Assembly: GCA_029834535.1 (NCBI GenBank)
Contig: JAQMWT010000046.1
Location: 62,001 to 126,000 of the forward strand
Length of the DNA: 64,000 bases
Origin: Chrysophaeum taylorii
Taxonomy: Eukaryota > Sar > Pelagophyceae > Pelagomonadales > Pelagomonadaceae
Direction of reading: 5' to 3'
Made by a program: the position numbers and the translations under genes. The notes beneath the pieces are model-generated. The model was not told where the DNA came from. It ran no database searches and saw nothing but the letters and a program-made list of their open reading frames with translations. Each line of letters begins with the position of its first letter. Position 1 is the first letter of the stretch. Shown piece after piece: positions 9,764 through 19,271 of this stretch.

Positions 9764-11590
9764 TTAGGGGGATTGGGTCGTCGAGTTTTCCGAAGGGGGG
9801 GTGGCGACAGGGGCTTCTTGGAAGGCGGAGGCTTGCTCGGCGATGAGGTCGGAGACGAGTTTGTCTCCGTGTCCAGAGTTAAGGGCGGCCTCGTTGAGGA
9901 CTTCCGCGAAGATCTTTAAGGCCTTGGCCCGGAGTTTGCGCGTCTTGTCGTCGACGCCCTTGTCGCGGAACAACTTGGAGGTGGCGTCGCGGAGGGTATT
10001 TTCAACGTCGACGACCGTCACGCGCCAGGCCGCCTCGATGACCGAGCCCATCATCTCAACCTCGCGGCTCCTGGCGACGGTCTGGGCGACCGAAGCGGTC
10101 GAGAGCTCGCCGGCAGCCTCGAGGGTCGCGGCGACCTGCGTCTTGATCGCGTCGGTCGCGAAATTCGTTCCGTAGCTCTTTACGGGTTGCCAGGTACCGT
10201 CGTCCCGCTTGACGTAGAGGACCGAGGCGTAGGTGTAGGGGAGTTTCTTGAAGGCCGCCGCGGCGACCTCGGTGCTCGCGTAGGAGACGCACTGCCAGTC
10301 GCCGTGCTTGTCGCTGACGATGAGCGCCGTCGCTTCTTCGAGGGGTTTGCCGTCGGCGGTCGCTTCGGCCGCCGTCGCCTTCTCCGACTTGGTCGCCGCT
10401 CGTTTCGCCTTGGATGACCGCGACAGCACGCGCGCCGCGCCCTGGGCAATCTCGAGGCGCTTGCCGGCGCGGTGCGCGGCGTCCGAGACCGAGAGCGCGG
10501 CGCCGCTCGCGCCGCCAAGGAAGCGCGACGCGACGGTGCCGTACACGTAAGCGATGACGCGGACGAGCGCGGTCCCGAAGGGCGTCGATACGAGATCGGC
10601 GGTGTCGGCCTTGAGCTTGGCGCTGAATTTGGGTTTCGGCATGCCATCGACGACGAAGGGCGCCAGGATATCGATGAGATTGACGGCGAGCTGGACGCTC
10701 CGGCGACGCTGCAGGAAGTCCGCCTCGACGTCGTCCACGTCCCGCTCCTCCTTCATCATCGTCGCCATCTGCAGCTCCCCGACGTAGGTCTCGAACTGCT
10801 CCGACCCGAACACCATGGCGAAGAAGGTGGCCGGATCGGCCGACGCGCCCTCGCCACCATCCTGTTCGCCCGTATTGTCGTACCGCTCGCGCGACCGCGG
10901 GTCCGACAACACCTCGTACGCCCGACTTATCGCCTGGAACTTGGCCTCGTGACCGGGGTGCTTGTCGGGATGGTACTTGAGGGCCTGCTTGTAGTACGCC
11001 TTCTTGATCTCCGCCTCGCTCGCGCTCGGCGATACGCCCAGCTCCTCGTACAGCGTCGCGTCTTTCACCTCCTTCTTCTCGGTCTCGGACGACCCCTCGT
11101 CCGTCTCCTTCTCCTGACTCGCCAACTTTTCGACGTACGCGGCGAGTTCCGCACTCGCCGCGTCGCTCAGGATGCTGCGGTCTTCCGCCAGCGTATACAA
11201 GATCCACTTCTCTCCGTCCCATTCCTTCCCTTCGGAAGTCGCCTTCATCGCCTCGGGCGTCGCCGCCACGCCGCGCACCAGCGACCCGACGCCGCTTACG
11301 GCCCCCACCACGGGAAGCGCCACGGCGCTCACGATGCCCACGCCCAGACCCATCGCGAACCCCTTGGCACCACCCTCCTTGGCACCCAGCACGGGGGCCG
11401 CCACGAGCGATGCGGCACCGGCGGCGACGCCCCCAACCACCGACGTCACGGCCTGACCGAGCCCGGCCCCCATGTGCTTGGGCCCGGACCCCAGGGACAC
11501 CCGCAGGTACTTGGGTCCACTGCTCTCCTCGGCGCCGCCAGAACCACCACCACCAGTCCCGCCAGAAGAGGATGCGCTCATTGCGCTCAT
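9764..11590 (-). CDS. DnaJ / HSP40 co-chaperone with split X-domain
   Basis: A 608-residue protein starting at the ATG at 11588-11590. Residues 26-110 are Gly/Ala-rich and hydrophobic, glycine-zipper-like, perhaps membrane-associating. The J-domain is at 178-238, with the Hsp70-stimulating HPD at 208-210 (YHPDKHPG) and [15 protein letters not shown]. Residues 255-320 ([18 protein letters not shown]) and 510-575 ([21 protein letters not shown]) match the two parts of the DnaJ-X domain of CAJ1/DJP1-type cytosolic J-proteins. Between them, at about 420-475, sits a module ([12 protein letters not shown]...[12 protein letters not shown]) that resembles the N-terminus of the gene at 36720. J-protein identity is firm. 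Djp1-type J-proteins assist peroxisomal or membrane-protein targeting; that role is only inferred here. The gene shares a short upstream region with the divergent PPR gene. Confidence 0.9.
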   Translation of the reverse strand: MSAMSASSSGGTGGGGSGGAEESSGPKYLRVSLGSGPKHMGAGLGQAVTSVVGGVAAGAASLVAAPVLGAKEGGAKGFAMGLGVGIVSAVALPVVGAVSGVGSLVRGVAATPEAMKATSEGKEWDGEKWILYTLAEDRSILSDAASAELAAYVEKLASQEKETDEGSSETEKKEVKDATLYEELGVSPSASEAEIKKAYYKQALKYHPDKHPGHEAKFQAISRAYEVLSDPRSRERYDNTGEQDGGEGASADPATFFAMVFGSEQFETYVGELQMATMMKEERDVDDVEADFLQRRRSVQLAVNLIDILAPFVVDGMPKPKFSAKLKADTADLVSTPFGTALVRVIAYVYGTVASRFLGGASGAALSVSDAAHRAGKRLEIAQGAARVLSRSSKAKRAATKSEKATAAEATADGKPLEEATALIVSDKHGDWQCVSYASTEVAAAAFKKLPYTYASVLYVKRDDGTWQPVKSYGTNFATDAIKTQVAATLEAAGELSTASVAQTVARSREVEMMGSVIEAAWRVTVVDVENTLRDATSKLFRDKGVDDKTRKLRAKALKIFAEVLNEAALNSGHGDKLVSDLIAEQASAFQEAPVATPPSENSTTQSP

Positions 11591-11691
11591 TCTTCTTCTT
11601 GTGACGATGTCGAGGATTGCTCCATTGCAACGGAATGTTGTTGTTGGTTTGCAACGGCTCGTTTATTTTTGCGCGACATTCACTCATTCAG
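11591..11691. promoter_or_regulatory. Shared head-to-head promoter region
   Basis: Only about 100 bp separate the start codons of the DnaJ gene (-) and the PPR-SMR gene (+). The stretch is less GC-rich than its flanks and holds repeated GTTGTTGTTG/GCAACGG blocks. A bidirectional promoter is inferred from geometry only. Transcription may start inside it or upstream within the opposing gene. Confidence 0.45.
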
Positions 11692-13776
11692 ATGCTCCGG
11701 CTCGTTTCGAGTGGCGGGCGCGCCTGCTTGGCCACGAAGCGACGAAGCGTTGTTGCTGTTGCGGCAACCAAAAGAAATGGGACGGGCGACTTGTTTAAAC
11801 GCCTCAAACGGGTCAGGCGCCCGGCGGAGATCGAGTCGCTGCTCAAAGAGCTCCGTCCTCTGCAGTCGGTCAAGCACTACAACATGGTCATCAGCGCGTT
11901 TGGACGGATGCGGCAAACGACAAGAGCTTTGGCTCTGCTCGAGGAGATGCGACGACGCGACGTCGCACCAGACGTGGTCACGTACAGTGCCGCGATCTCG
12001 GCGTGCGAAAAGGGCAGGCAATGGGAGAAGGCTCTGGCTCTGCTCGACGAGATGCGACAATTCGGCATCGAACCGGACGTGATCACGTACAATGCCTCGA
12101 TATCGGCGTGCGAGAAGGGTGGCCAGTGGGAGAAGGCCCTCGCGCTCCTCGACGAGATGCGGCGCCGCGGCGTCGCGCCGGACGTGATCACGTATAGCGC
12201 GGCGATCACGGCGTGCGAGAAAGGTAAACAGTGGGAGCCGGCTCTCGCGCTGCTCGACGACATGCAACGACGAGACGGCATCGAGCCGGACGTGATCGCG
12301 TACAATGCCTCGATCTCGGCGTGCGAGAAGGGTGGCCAGTGGGAGAAGGCGCTCGAGCTGCTCGACGAGATGCGCCGAGGCCGCCGCCGCCGGCGCGATC
12401 TCGTTCCCGACGTGATCACGTATAGCGCAGCGATCTCGGCGTGCGAGAAGGGCAGGCAGTGGGAGAAAGCATGTGCTTTACTTGAAGAGTTACAGCGACA
12501 TGAGGGCCTCGCGCCTGACGTGATCACATACAGCGCTGTAATCTCGGCGTGCGAGAAGGGCGGGCAGTGGGACAAGGCGCTCTCGCTCCTGGACGAGATG
12601 CAACAACGTGGCCTCGAGCCTAGCGTGATCACGTACAACTCGGTCATCTCGGCGTGCGAGAAGGGCGGCCGGCGGGACGAGGCGTTTTCGGTGCTCGACG
12701 TGATGTACGAACGTGGCCTCGCCCCCGACGTGATCACGTACAATGCCGTGATCTCAGCGTGCGAGAAGGGCGGAGAATGGGAGAAGGCGCTGTCGCTGCT
12801 CGTCGAGATGCGACGGCGCGAGATCGAGCCCGACGTTATCTCCTACAATTCGGCGATCTCGGCGTGCGAGAAGGGCGGGCAGTGGGAAAAGGCTCTCGGC
12901 CTGCTCGATGAGATGCGACGACAATATAACCTCGCGCCCGACGTGATCACCTACAATGCGTCAATCTCGGCGTGCGAGAAGGGCGGGCAGTGGGAAACGG
13001 CTCTCTCTTTGCTGGACGAGATGCGAGCGGTCGGCGTCGAGTCCGACGTGATAACCTACAACGCAGCGATCTCGGCGTGCGAAAAAGGCGGCCAGTTGGA
13101 GAAAGCTCTCGGCTTGCTCGACCGGATGAGAGACAGCGACCTCGCACCGAACGTCATAACGTACAACGCGATGATCTCGGCGTGCGAGAAACGCGGCGAG
13201 TGCGACGAGGCTCTCGCTCTGCTCGAGGAGATGCGACGCCGCGATCTCGTGCCCGACGCGATCACGTATAGCGCAGCGATCTCGGCATGCGATAAGGGCG
13301 GGCAGTGGGAAGCCGGTCTTGCTCTGCTCGACGAGATGCAAACTCGCGGCCTCGAGCCGTGCGCTACGGCGTTTAATCCCGCGATCTCCTCGTGCGAGTC
13401 GGCCGGACAACTCGAGGCCGCAGAAGCAACGCTCGTCCATTCAATTCGTATGGGATGCTATTCAAGTTGCTGGAACAAGAATGGCGACCTCGACTTGCAC
13501 GGTCTCCCGGTGGCGGTCGCGAAAACCCTCGTCCGCCTCGCAATCCGGGACATGGCGCGTCGTCCCGGAGATCGGCGCTTTCACGACGTTTCGGTCAAGG
13601 GCGACTTGGCTGTGATCACGGGGTGGGGAAAGCACAGCGAAGGTGGTGTGGCGCTCGTCCGTCCCGCGATTCTCGATATGCTGCGAGGGGCCGAGTTCAG
13701 AGGCCTGGTCGAGTGTCGCCGCGTGCGCGCCAACCCGGGGTGCCTTCTGATCCGACCAGCAAAAAAATCGTCATAG
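11692..13776 (+). CDS. Organellar PPR-SMR protein
   Basis: A 694-residue protein. The ATG at 11692 gives a basic leader (MLRLVSSGGRACLATKRRS) suited to import into mitochondrion or plastid; the frame is open further upstream without a better ATG. Residues from about 60 to 600 are 15 P-type pentatricopeptide repeats of about 35 residues, each near VITYNA-x-ISACEKGGQWEKAL followed by LLDEMRRRG-x-APD. One repeat carries an Arg-rich insertion. The C-terminus has an SMR domain, with NGDLDLHGLPVAVA and ITGWGKHSEGG corresponding to the family's LDLHG and TG-x-G-x-H motifs. PPR-SMR proteins bind organellar RNA or act in plastid-nucleus signalling, and some SMR domains cut RNA. The repeats are unusually uniform, even at DNA level. 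No introns are needed. Confidence 0.9.
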   Translation: MLRLVSSGGRACLATKRRSVVAVAATKRNGTGDLFKRLKRVRRPAEIESLLKELRPLQSVKHYNMVISAFGRMRQTTRALALLEEMRRRDVAPDVVTYSAAISACEKGRQWEKALALLDEMRQFGIEPDVITYNASISACEKGGQWEKALALLDEMRRRGVAPDVITYSAAITACEKGKQWEPALALLDDMQRRDGIEPDVIAYNASISACEKGGQWEKALELLDEMRRGRRRRRDLVPDVITYSAAISACEKGRQWEKACALLEELQRHEGLAPDVITYSAVISACEKGGQWDKALSLLDEMQQRGLEPSVITYNSVISACEKGGRRDEAFSVLDVMYERGLAPDVITYNAVISACEKGGEWEKALSLLVEMRRREIEPDVISYNSAISACEKGGQWEKALGLLDEMRRQYNLAPDVITYNASISACEKGGQWETALSLLDEMRAVGVESDVITYNAAISACEKGGQLEKALGLLDRMRDSDLAPNVITYNAMISACEKRGECDEALALLEEMRRRDLVPDAITYSAAISACDKGGQWEAGLALLDEMQTRGLEPCATAFNPAISSCESAGQLEAAEATLVHSIRMGCYSSCWNKNGDLDLHGLPVAVAKTLVRLAIRDMARRPGDRRFHDVSVKGDLAVITGWGKHSEGGVALVRPAILDMLRGAEFRGLVECRRVRANPGCLLIRPAKKSS

Positions 13777-13806
13777 CGGCGTGGATGAATATAAGCTACT
13801 AGTATG

Positions 13807-13910
13807 CCTCCTCCTCCTCCTCCTCCTCCTCCTCCTCCTCCTTGAATAATAGAGAGAGGGAGAAGAGTCGATGCGTCGTAAAAGAAAGAAAGAAAGAAAG
13901 AAAGAAAGAG
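13807..13910. repeat. (CTC)n and (AAAG)n microsatellites
   Basis: CTC repeats span about 13807-13843 and AAAG repeats about 13880-13909, between the convergent ends of the PPR and acyltransferase genes. Confidence 0.85.
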
Positions 13911-13927
13911 AGTTGTTCGTTGTTGTT

Positions 13928-15192
13928 TCAGCAGACCACCGGGGTTTCGGGACCTCTTTCTTTGGGAAGCGGCGGCGAGTCTGCCGTCAAGTAGCTCAAA
14001 GCAGGAAGCTCGAGGAAATCGTAGAGAAACTTGGCGACCGTGTGGAGCGAGAGGAGGACGAGCGGGAGAGCGGAGAGCGGGAGGATAGGGGAGGGCGGGC
14101 GCTCGCCGATCGCGCGGGCGAGGAGCATGTCGAAGATGGCGGGGAGGTCGTGGGCGGGGTCGAGGCACCAGAGGAGGGCCAACATCAAAGGAGCTTGGAG
14201 GAGGTAGGTGCAGTAGGATATTTCCCCGGCAACAATCGCCGTGCGGGAGCGGCAGAGGTATGCGATAAGCCCCTGGTCGTGGGCGGCGGAGGCGATCAGA
14301 AAGGCGACGGGGAGCTGGAGGACGAGGGTAACGCACGCGGGCGGCCAAGATCGAGGAACGGCGATTAGGAGCGCGATCACCAACGCGGCCGCGACGTCGA
14401 CCGCGTGGGCAAAAAAGTGCGGTCGCCAGAACCCCAAGACAATGCCTTGGGCGAACTCGAAAATACGCACGACGGGCCAGACGTAGACGACGTCGGCGGC
14501 GAGGGGCGTCGCGCCGAGCAGCGAGTACGCGGCGGCCGACGTCGCAAACTGGGCCATCCCCAACACCACCAGCATGGTCGCCGGCCACGAGGTGCGGAGG
14601 CGCGGGGCCAAAAACGGAAACGCGAGGTAGAAGAACAATTCGCACGAAACGGCCCAGGCTGGATAGTTCGCGAGTCTCCACAAAGGATACGGCGCCCACG
14701 TCTGGAGCCCGAGAGGGGTTGTCGCGAGGGCGGCAAAGCGCGCCACCCGGGCGTCGAAGGGCGGCGTCGACGGCGGCCACGCAAACCAGACCAACGGCGC
14801 GAATAACAGCATGCTCGCGAAATACGCGGGCGCTAAGCGCGCCGCGCGCCTCCTCCAGAACCGGCGTCGGAAGCGTTCGCCGTAGTCCGCACCGCGCGAT
14901 TCGGCTACAGCGGTGTTGACAAACCCCGAGAGCTGAAAAAAAAAGGTCACGGCCACGAACCCGTGGCCCACGAGCCTATCCGCACTTTTCGTTCCGAGGA
15001 GTTCGCCGTTCCGAAAATCTCCGAAGAAGTGGTAAACAACCTAGTCAAAGAACAGTTTTCAGGTCGAGTCGGGCGACGCACCACGTACACGGCCATGACC
15101 CCGCGCAGCCCCGTCAACGCTTCCATCTTCCCGACCGGGGGAGCCTTCTGCTGCTGGGAGGGCACCAGCGCCGTCGCCTCCTCTGATGACAT
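13928..15192 (-). CDS. Acyltransferase-3 family membrane protein (OafA-like), two exons
   Basis: Exon 1 is 15192-15078 and exon 2 is 15018-13928, with a proposed 59-bp intron (GT...AG, donor GTCGCC). Joined, they give 401 residues. Exon 1 carries EALTGLRGVMAVYVV, the first membrane segment of the family. Exon 2 resumes with GHGFVAVTFFFQLSGF, matching the GV-x-LFF-x-LSGF signature, then AWAVSCELFFYLAFPFL, matching W-(S/A)-x-S-x-E-x-(F/Y)Y. This splice choice places a His right after VYVV, where the family keeps a catalytic His, although the Arg-His spacing is two residues short. About ten membrane segments follow. These enzymes transfer acyl groups to sugars or other carriers; the substrate here is unknown. 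Splice sites need RNA evidence. Confidence 0.82.
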
Positions 15193-15608
15193 ACTTCAAA
15201 TCTCCTGTGCCCTATTCTAACCCTATTCGTACCTCCCCCCCGAATACAGCATTGTGGCGACATCCTTTCAAGAAGACGGAGGTATGTGTCGCAAGACGAG
15301 ATGAGTCCGGCGCAAATCAAATCCTAGTGGGGTTCATTCAGGATATCATGATCCCTGCTTTTTGGGACGGACTTGTTCTTCAGAACACTTTTATGTTTCG
15401 CAAAGGGCGGCTCGACACCAGGCGCCGCCGCCGCCGCCGCCGCCGAGGGATGAATGATCCAGCGCCAGCGCCGCCGACCAAACAAGGGTCCCTTGCGAAA
15501 CAACCACTTACCGCGAGGAAATTAAAAACATGCGCAAATAAATCCGCGCGTCTTCTATTTCATGACCGCGTTCTCTTGCAGGACGTGGTTCCTGCGGCGA
15601 GCATCCTA
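15193..15608. other. Intergenic, no gene recognised
   Basis: Contains a short (GCC)n run near 15425-15443. An open frame on the plus strand spans this region, but it continues antisense into the MYND gene and has no motif. Confidence 0.5.
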
Positions 15609-16292
15609 CTACAATTCGTCGAGGTTGAGCTGCAGCGCCGGAGGTTTGTCGAGGTAGTCCGACGCCAAATTGCGGCAGATGCGGACGTCGGGGCATATGG
15701 GAAGGACGACAACACACACGTAGCCACACCTAAACTTCATCAAGGCAACAACGTCTTGGTCTCTGGGGTTAGCGGCGACGGCGCGTCGCAGCGCGGCTCT
15801 CGCCAACGCGAGCTCGAAGTCGTAGCCGCCGACCTCGTCGAACTCTTCGGGGGTGATGAAGGACACGTGGACGCTGCGGTTGGTGCGTTCGCCGTAGCGG
15901 TTGACGTTTGGTTCAAAGTAAAAGTCTTCGAGTAACTGATTCGATTGAACAAACAGCGCGCCGCCAGAACTTTGGCGTTTGTGACACAAAAAGAAGGGGA
16001 ACGCGTACATTCGAATGCGGACGACGACCTTCAGGACCGTCGAACGTCTCAGCTCCTTTGAAAACCCAGAGCGAAGCACCTTGAGAGGGCCGCACATGCT
16101 CTTATGGACACCACCCTTCCAGTCCGCGACCAGACATTCGCGCGAGCAGAACTTGACGCCGCACTTGGCGCATGCCGCGAACTTGGTTTCCTCTTCGATG
16201 GCGCTGCACTCGGCCCGCATGCACTTGCAACGTCGGGGGGGCACTTCGTATAACATATCCTCCTCCCATTCCCATCGCGGAGGATCCGCCAT
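15609..16292 (-). CDS. MYND-type zinc finger protein
   Basis: A 227-residue protein with the ATG at 16290-16292. Residues 24-67 form a complete MYND finger: C24-x4-C29, C41-x2-C44, C49-x3-C53, H63-x3-C67, in the usual spacing (CAKCGVKFCSRECL...HKSMC). MYND fingers bind two zinc ions and recruit proline-containing partners. The remaining 160 residues include FITPEEFDEVGGYDFELALARAALRRAVA and have no SET or other enzyme domain that I can recognise. It probably acts as an adaptor; target and compartment are unknown. A second MYND gene, disrupted, lies at 30.6-32.2 kb. Confidence 0.85.
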   Translation of the reverse strand: MADPPRWEWEEDMLYEVPPRRCKCMRAECSAIEEETKFAACAKCGVKFCSRECLVADWKGGVHKSMCGPLKVLRSGFSKELRRSTVLKVVVRIRMYAFPFFLCHKRQSSGGALFVQSNQLLEDFYFEPNVNRYGERTNRSVHVSFITPEEFDEVGGYDFELALARAALRRAVAANPRDQDVVALMKFRCGYVCVVVLPICPDVRICRNLASDYLDKPPALQLNLDEL

Positions 16293-17606
16293 ATTAGAAG
16301 AACTCTAAAAGGGTAAGGGCCACCAACTTTACGACGTCGTTCACCCTTTACCCTTTCTAGCAGCAGGAGCACTACAGAGGAGGGGGTACACTACTGTTTC
16401 GCGAAACTGCTGTATACACAAAGGCGGCTGCTGCCAAAATTACTTGTATTAGTGCATTCTCAACAATACCCACATACATACATAGTTTGTATACCTTGTA
16501 CACTTTAGGGGCTTGACGATTATCGCCTTCTTTTACAACGTAAAACCACGGGGCATACCTCTGGGGGTGAAATGAAACTCCTTATGTCGGGCGTTTGATG
16601 CCCAAGAATGATTGCGTGCTAAAAGCTCATTGGTACGTACGTTTTCGCAGTACAAAAAATTCGAACAAAATCGCCCCTCGCAACAACCTGCCCAGCGCGT
16701 CCAAAATTTTAATTGCCTTCTGCCTCCATTTAACAACAACCATACCATGTCCAGCGCACGAGGTACTCGTCGAGTCACAAGCCTGACCGACCCCACGGCG
16801 CTGTTGCTCATACTTTTAGTCCAGTACTACACCAGTACTTGTTGCAGTTTAATTGACGCTGCGCCTTCCGGGACAGTGTTTGCCAACGTTGCAACAGAGA
16901 GCACCGTTTCGGCGCGGCGCGAAGAAATCGTCGTGCATGTTGCTGGCGGTCGATTGAGCAAGACAGGCGAATCCTCCGGGCGGCCCTCGTAGTGGTAGTC
17001 TCAGACGCACATCGGAGGATAGTAACGAACTCGAAGTGATCACCATGTTGTTTGATCTGGTGTGAGTCGAGCCTCCTGTGCCCCCACGCGCGCCGCGCCG
17101 GCGAACCCGAGTACTGATGTACCGGCTCTTCTTCCGACGGGGGAATTTGGGCCAACGGTCTCGGAGTGCCCCCAGAAACGCCGCCGTCAAAGAAAGAAAG
17201 AAAGTCTTGTTGTCGGCAAACGCAGACAGCTGCTCGTTGGTTGCCCAAAGGATTAAGCTTAAGCGCGGTCCTGCACCGCGTGCTCTTCTTTCCGTGTAGC
17301 CGGGGCTCTTAATAACAACCACAGATCTGCCGACGGGCAAAAAAAAGGAGCCGATGATATTATTGTGCTCGGTGGTGACCAGGGGTAGTCGCACCACCTG
17401 GTGTGCCCGACCGTCAAAACGCATTAGCAATAATAATAAGTCGTGTGTAGGGAAATTTCAAAAGGTGCCCGCCCCTTTAATACTATAATAATTCGAAGAA
17501 GAAGAAGAAGAAGAAGAAGAAGAAGAAGAAGAAGAAGAAGGGGTGTTCGAGGAGCCAAGCAGTGTTGAATCCTGCTTCTCGCCGCGAGTAGTGTCGCCTC
17601 GAGGTT
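16293..17606. other. Intergenic 1.3 kb, no gene recognised
   Basis: AT content rises in the left half. An (AAAG)n tract is at about 17191-17206 and a (GAA)n tract at about 17495-17540. Short frames on both strands lack recognisable motifs, and no RNA gene was identified. Confidence 0.5.
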
Positions 17607-18707
17607 TCAACAAGAATCGTTGCTGTAGATGATAAAAAAAGGCATCGAAGGTCGCCAGTGGGATTGTCTCGGTGTGGTTATCGAGGTTTCTCTGTGCATT
17701 TCCCTCTCTTCGCTTTCAGAAGACGCGCGCAGAGCATTAAAAAAGTCGTATTCCACGACGAAGGTTACCGCGTAGATGACGAGGCCAAACGACATGGGCA
17801 AGAGCCCAAAGACGAGGAGATATTCGTTGCTGACGTCCGCGCGGTGCTCCCTGCTCGGGAGGACCACGAGGATGAGAAGGAGGCTGGATATCTCGAGGAC
17901 GTACAGGAGCGCGTTGAGCTTGGCGAGCGACGAATGCAGGACGGTTCTCGTTGCGACATCGGAATCATCGGCTTGACTGATAGGGAGGAGTGCGGACGCG
18001 AGAACCGCAAAGGCGATGCGGTGCCCCTGGCTACGCGCGAGAGCAGCTCGAACCGCGAAAACCGCCGAAACCGAGATCCAGGCAAATGCTCCGAACTCGA
18101 CAAAAAAAGCCACAAAAACCGCGACGCGTGCGACGAGCATGGCCGCGAAAAAAAGGTGGGCGAGACCATACCAGGCCAGAGACGATTCGAACCAACGGGT
18201 CGCAAAAAAATTTGCAATCGAGACCACGCCTAGTACGAGAGAAGCGCGAACGATCCGTTGGACTTGGTCGTAGTCGCTGCCAAAGTACTCGTTGACGGTC
18301 GCGTACGACTGGAGCGCGAGCTGCGGGCACGCAAAAAAAAACTCCACGAACTTGCACCAGCCGAGGAAGTGTCGTCGCTCGGAACCGTCCGTCCACGCGT
18401 CGCGCAACGCGAAGAAAAGCGAGACAGGGAGGTGGAGATTTGACGCGAACAGCACGAACAGCACCATCGCTTCCTCGACACCCTCGTACGTGTCCTCCAA
18501 TGCCACCCTGAAGGCCATCGCGAACGCCGGCACTACCGCGTGGGCGAGGATGAAAATAATGACGAGTTCCGCGTACGCGTGGAACTCGGGCGTGCCCCAC
18601 CATCGCGACGCGACGAGACAATCCAGCACCAGGTCGGCGACCGCAACCCCGACCGAGATTGTGAGGGAGATCGAGGCGATCACCTTCTCCCTAACGGACG
18701 CGCTCAT
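17607..18707 (-). CDS. Multi-spanning membrane protein, XK-related (Xkr)-like
   Basis: A 366-residue protein with the ATG at 18705-18707 and about eight to ten hydrophobic segments. The segment FVEFFFACPQLALQSYATV resembles the E-x3-PQL-x-LQ-x-Y block of XK-related proteins. The first segment (ISLTISVGVAVADLVLDCLVASRWW), with two acidic residues inside the membrane, also fits that family. Some animal Xkr members are caspase- or kinase-activated phospholipid scramblases. Whether this alga's protein scrambles lipids is not shown by the sequence. The C-terminal 45 residues are polar, Ser/Arg-rich and probably cytosolic. Assignment rests on one motif plus topology, so an unrelated integral membrane protein remains possible. 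Confidence 0.6.
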   Translation of the reverse strand: MSASVREKVIASISLTISVGVAVADLVLDCLVASRWWGTPEFHAYAELVIIFILAHAVVPAFAMAFRVALEDTYEGVEEAMVLFVLFASNLHLPVSLFFALRDAWTDGSERRHFLGWCKFVEFFFACPQLALQSYATVNEYFGSDYDQVQRIVRASLVLGVVSIANFFATRWFESSLAWYGLAHLFFAAMLVARVAVFVAFFVEFGAFAWISVSAVFAVRAALARSQGHRIAFAVLASALLPISQADDSDVATRTVLHSSLAKLNALLYVLEISSLLLILVVLPSREHRADVSNEYLLVFGLLPMSFGLVIYAVTFVVEYDFFNALRASSESEEREMHRETSITTPRQSHWRPSMPFFIIYSNDSC

Positions 18708-18845
18708 TTTGTAGAAGACGACCCAGCGTCGGGTCTTCGCGTTTTTATTACGAATTTACAATTTTTTCCACGGTTGGTAAGAGGGTAAGGATCGCCTCAT
18801 CGATCAAAAAAAAAAATACCGAATTCAAAATTATTTGTGATCTTC

Positions 18846-18850
18846 ATGCG
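18846..18850. repeat. Target-site duplication, left copy (ATGCG)
   Basis: ATGCG directly precedes the left terminal repeat and recurs at 27426-27430 directly after the right one. Confidence 0.8.
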
Positions 18851-19048
18851 TAGAGATAGAAAATTCCATTTAGGAATAGGAACCCCCTTAACCTCTCTCT
18901 CACACTTACAACCCCAAAATCGCGCTGTGTCGTACACCGTGCTGCTGCTCTTTGTGTCGTCGTTAGAGGACAGGACGAAAGGCAGCACACTACCACTGCC
19001 ACCATTCTTCTCTACCAGAGGCACAGTGATGATTTTTACTGTTCTCTG
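18851..19048 (+). repeat. Left terminal repeat of the 8.6-kb element
   Basis: Aligns end to end with 27234-27425. It differs by point changes and by several 2-3-bp tandem duplications (for example GCTGCT, GTCGTC, TTCTTC and GATGAT, where the right copy has one unit). Confidence 0.85.
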
Positions 19049-19271
19049 GGTTTTTTGGACCCAGTCCGGTACTGGTAGAGAAACGTCCTCCGAAAGACAT
19101 CGATCTCGATCGACGTCTCGGACAAAGACTCAGGATTTCCAGAAAATTGCAATCTCCTGAAGTTCCTGAAAGTTTTAAGACCGTAGTCAAGTTTCATCGC
19201 TTGCTACTGGTGAAAAAGTGTGAAAAAGTGTGAAAGGCAACCAACAACGCGCAAAACGCAACCCGAAAACG

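Noticed and set aside
10056-12082. Long frames overlapping the DnaJ gene on both strands
   Set aside because: Arg/Gly-rich shadows of high-GC codons; the DnaJ frame carries the J-domain.
13581-14780. 399-codon frame overlapping the acyltransferase and PPR 3' ends
   Set aside because: Shadow of the acyltransferase exon in another register; it also runs antisense into the PPR SMR domain.
14937-14970. Poly-T plus CAG before the LSGF motif as a splice acceptor in the acyltransferase
   Set aside because: Splicing there would remove the GHGFVAVTFFFQ residues that match the family signature; the run reads through as Phe codons.
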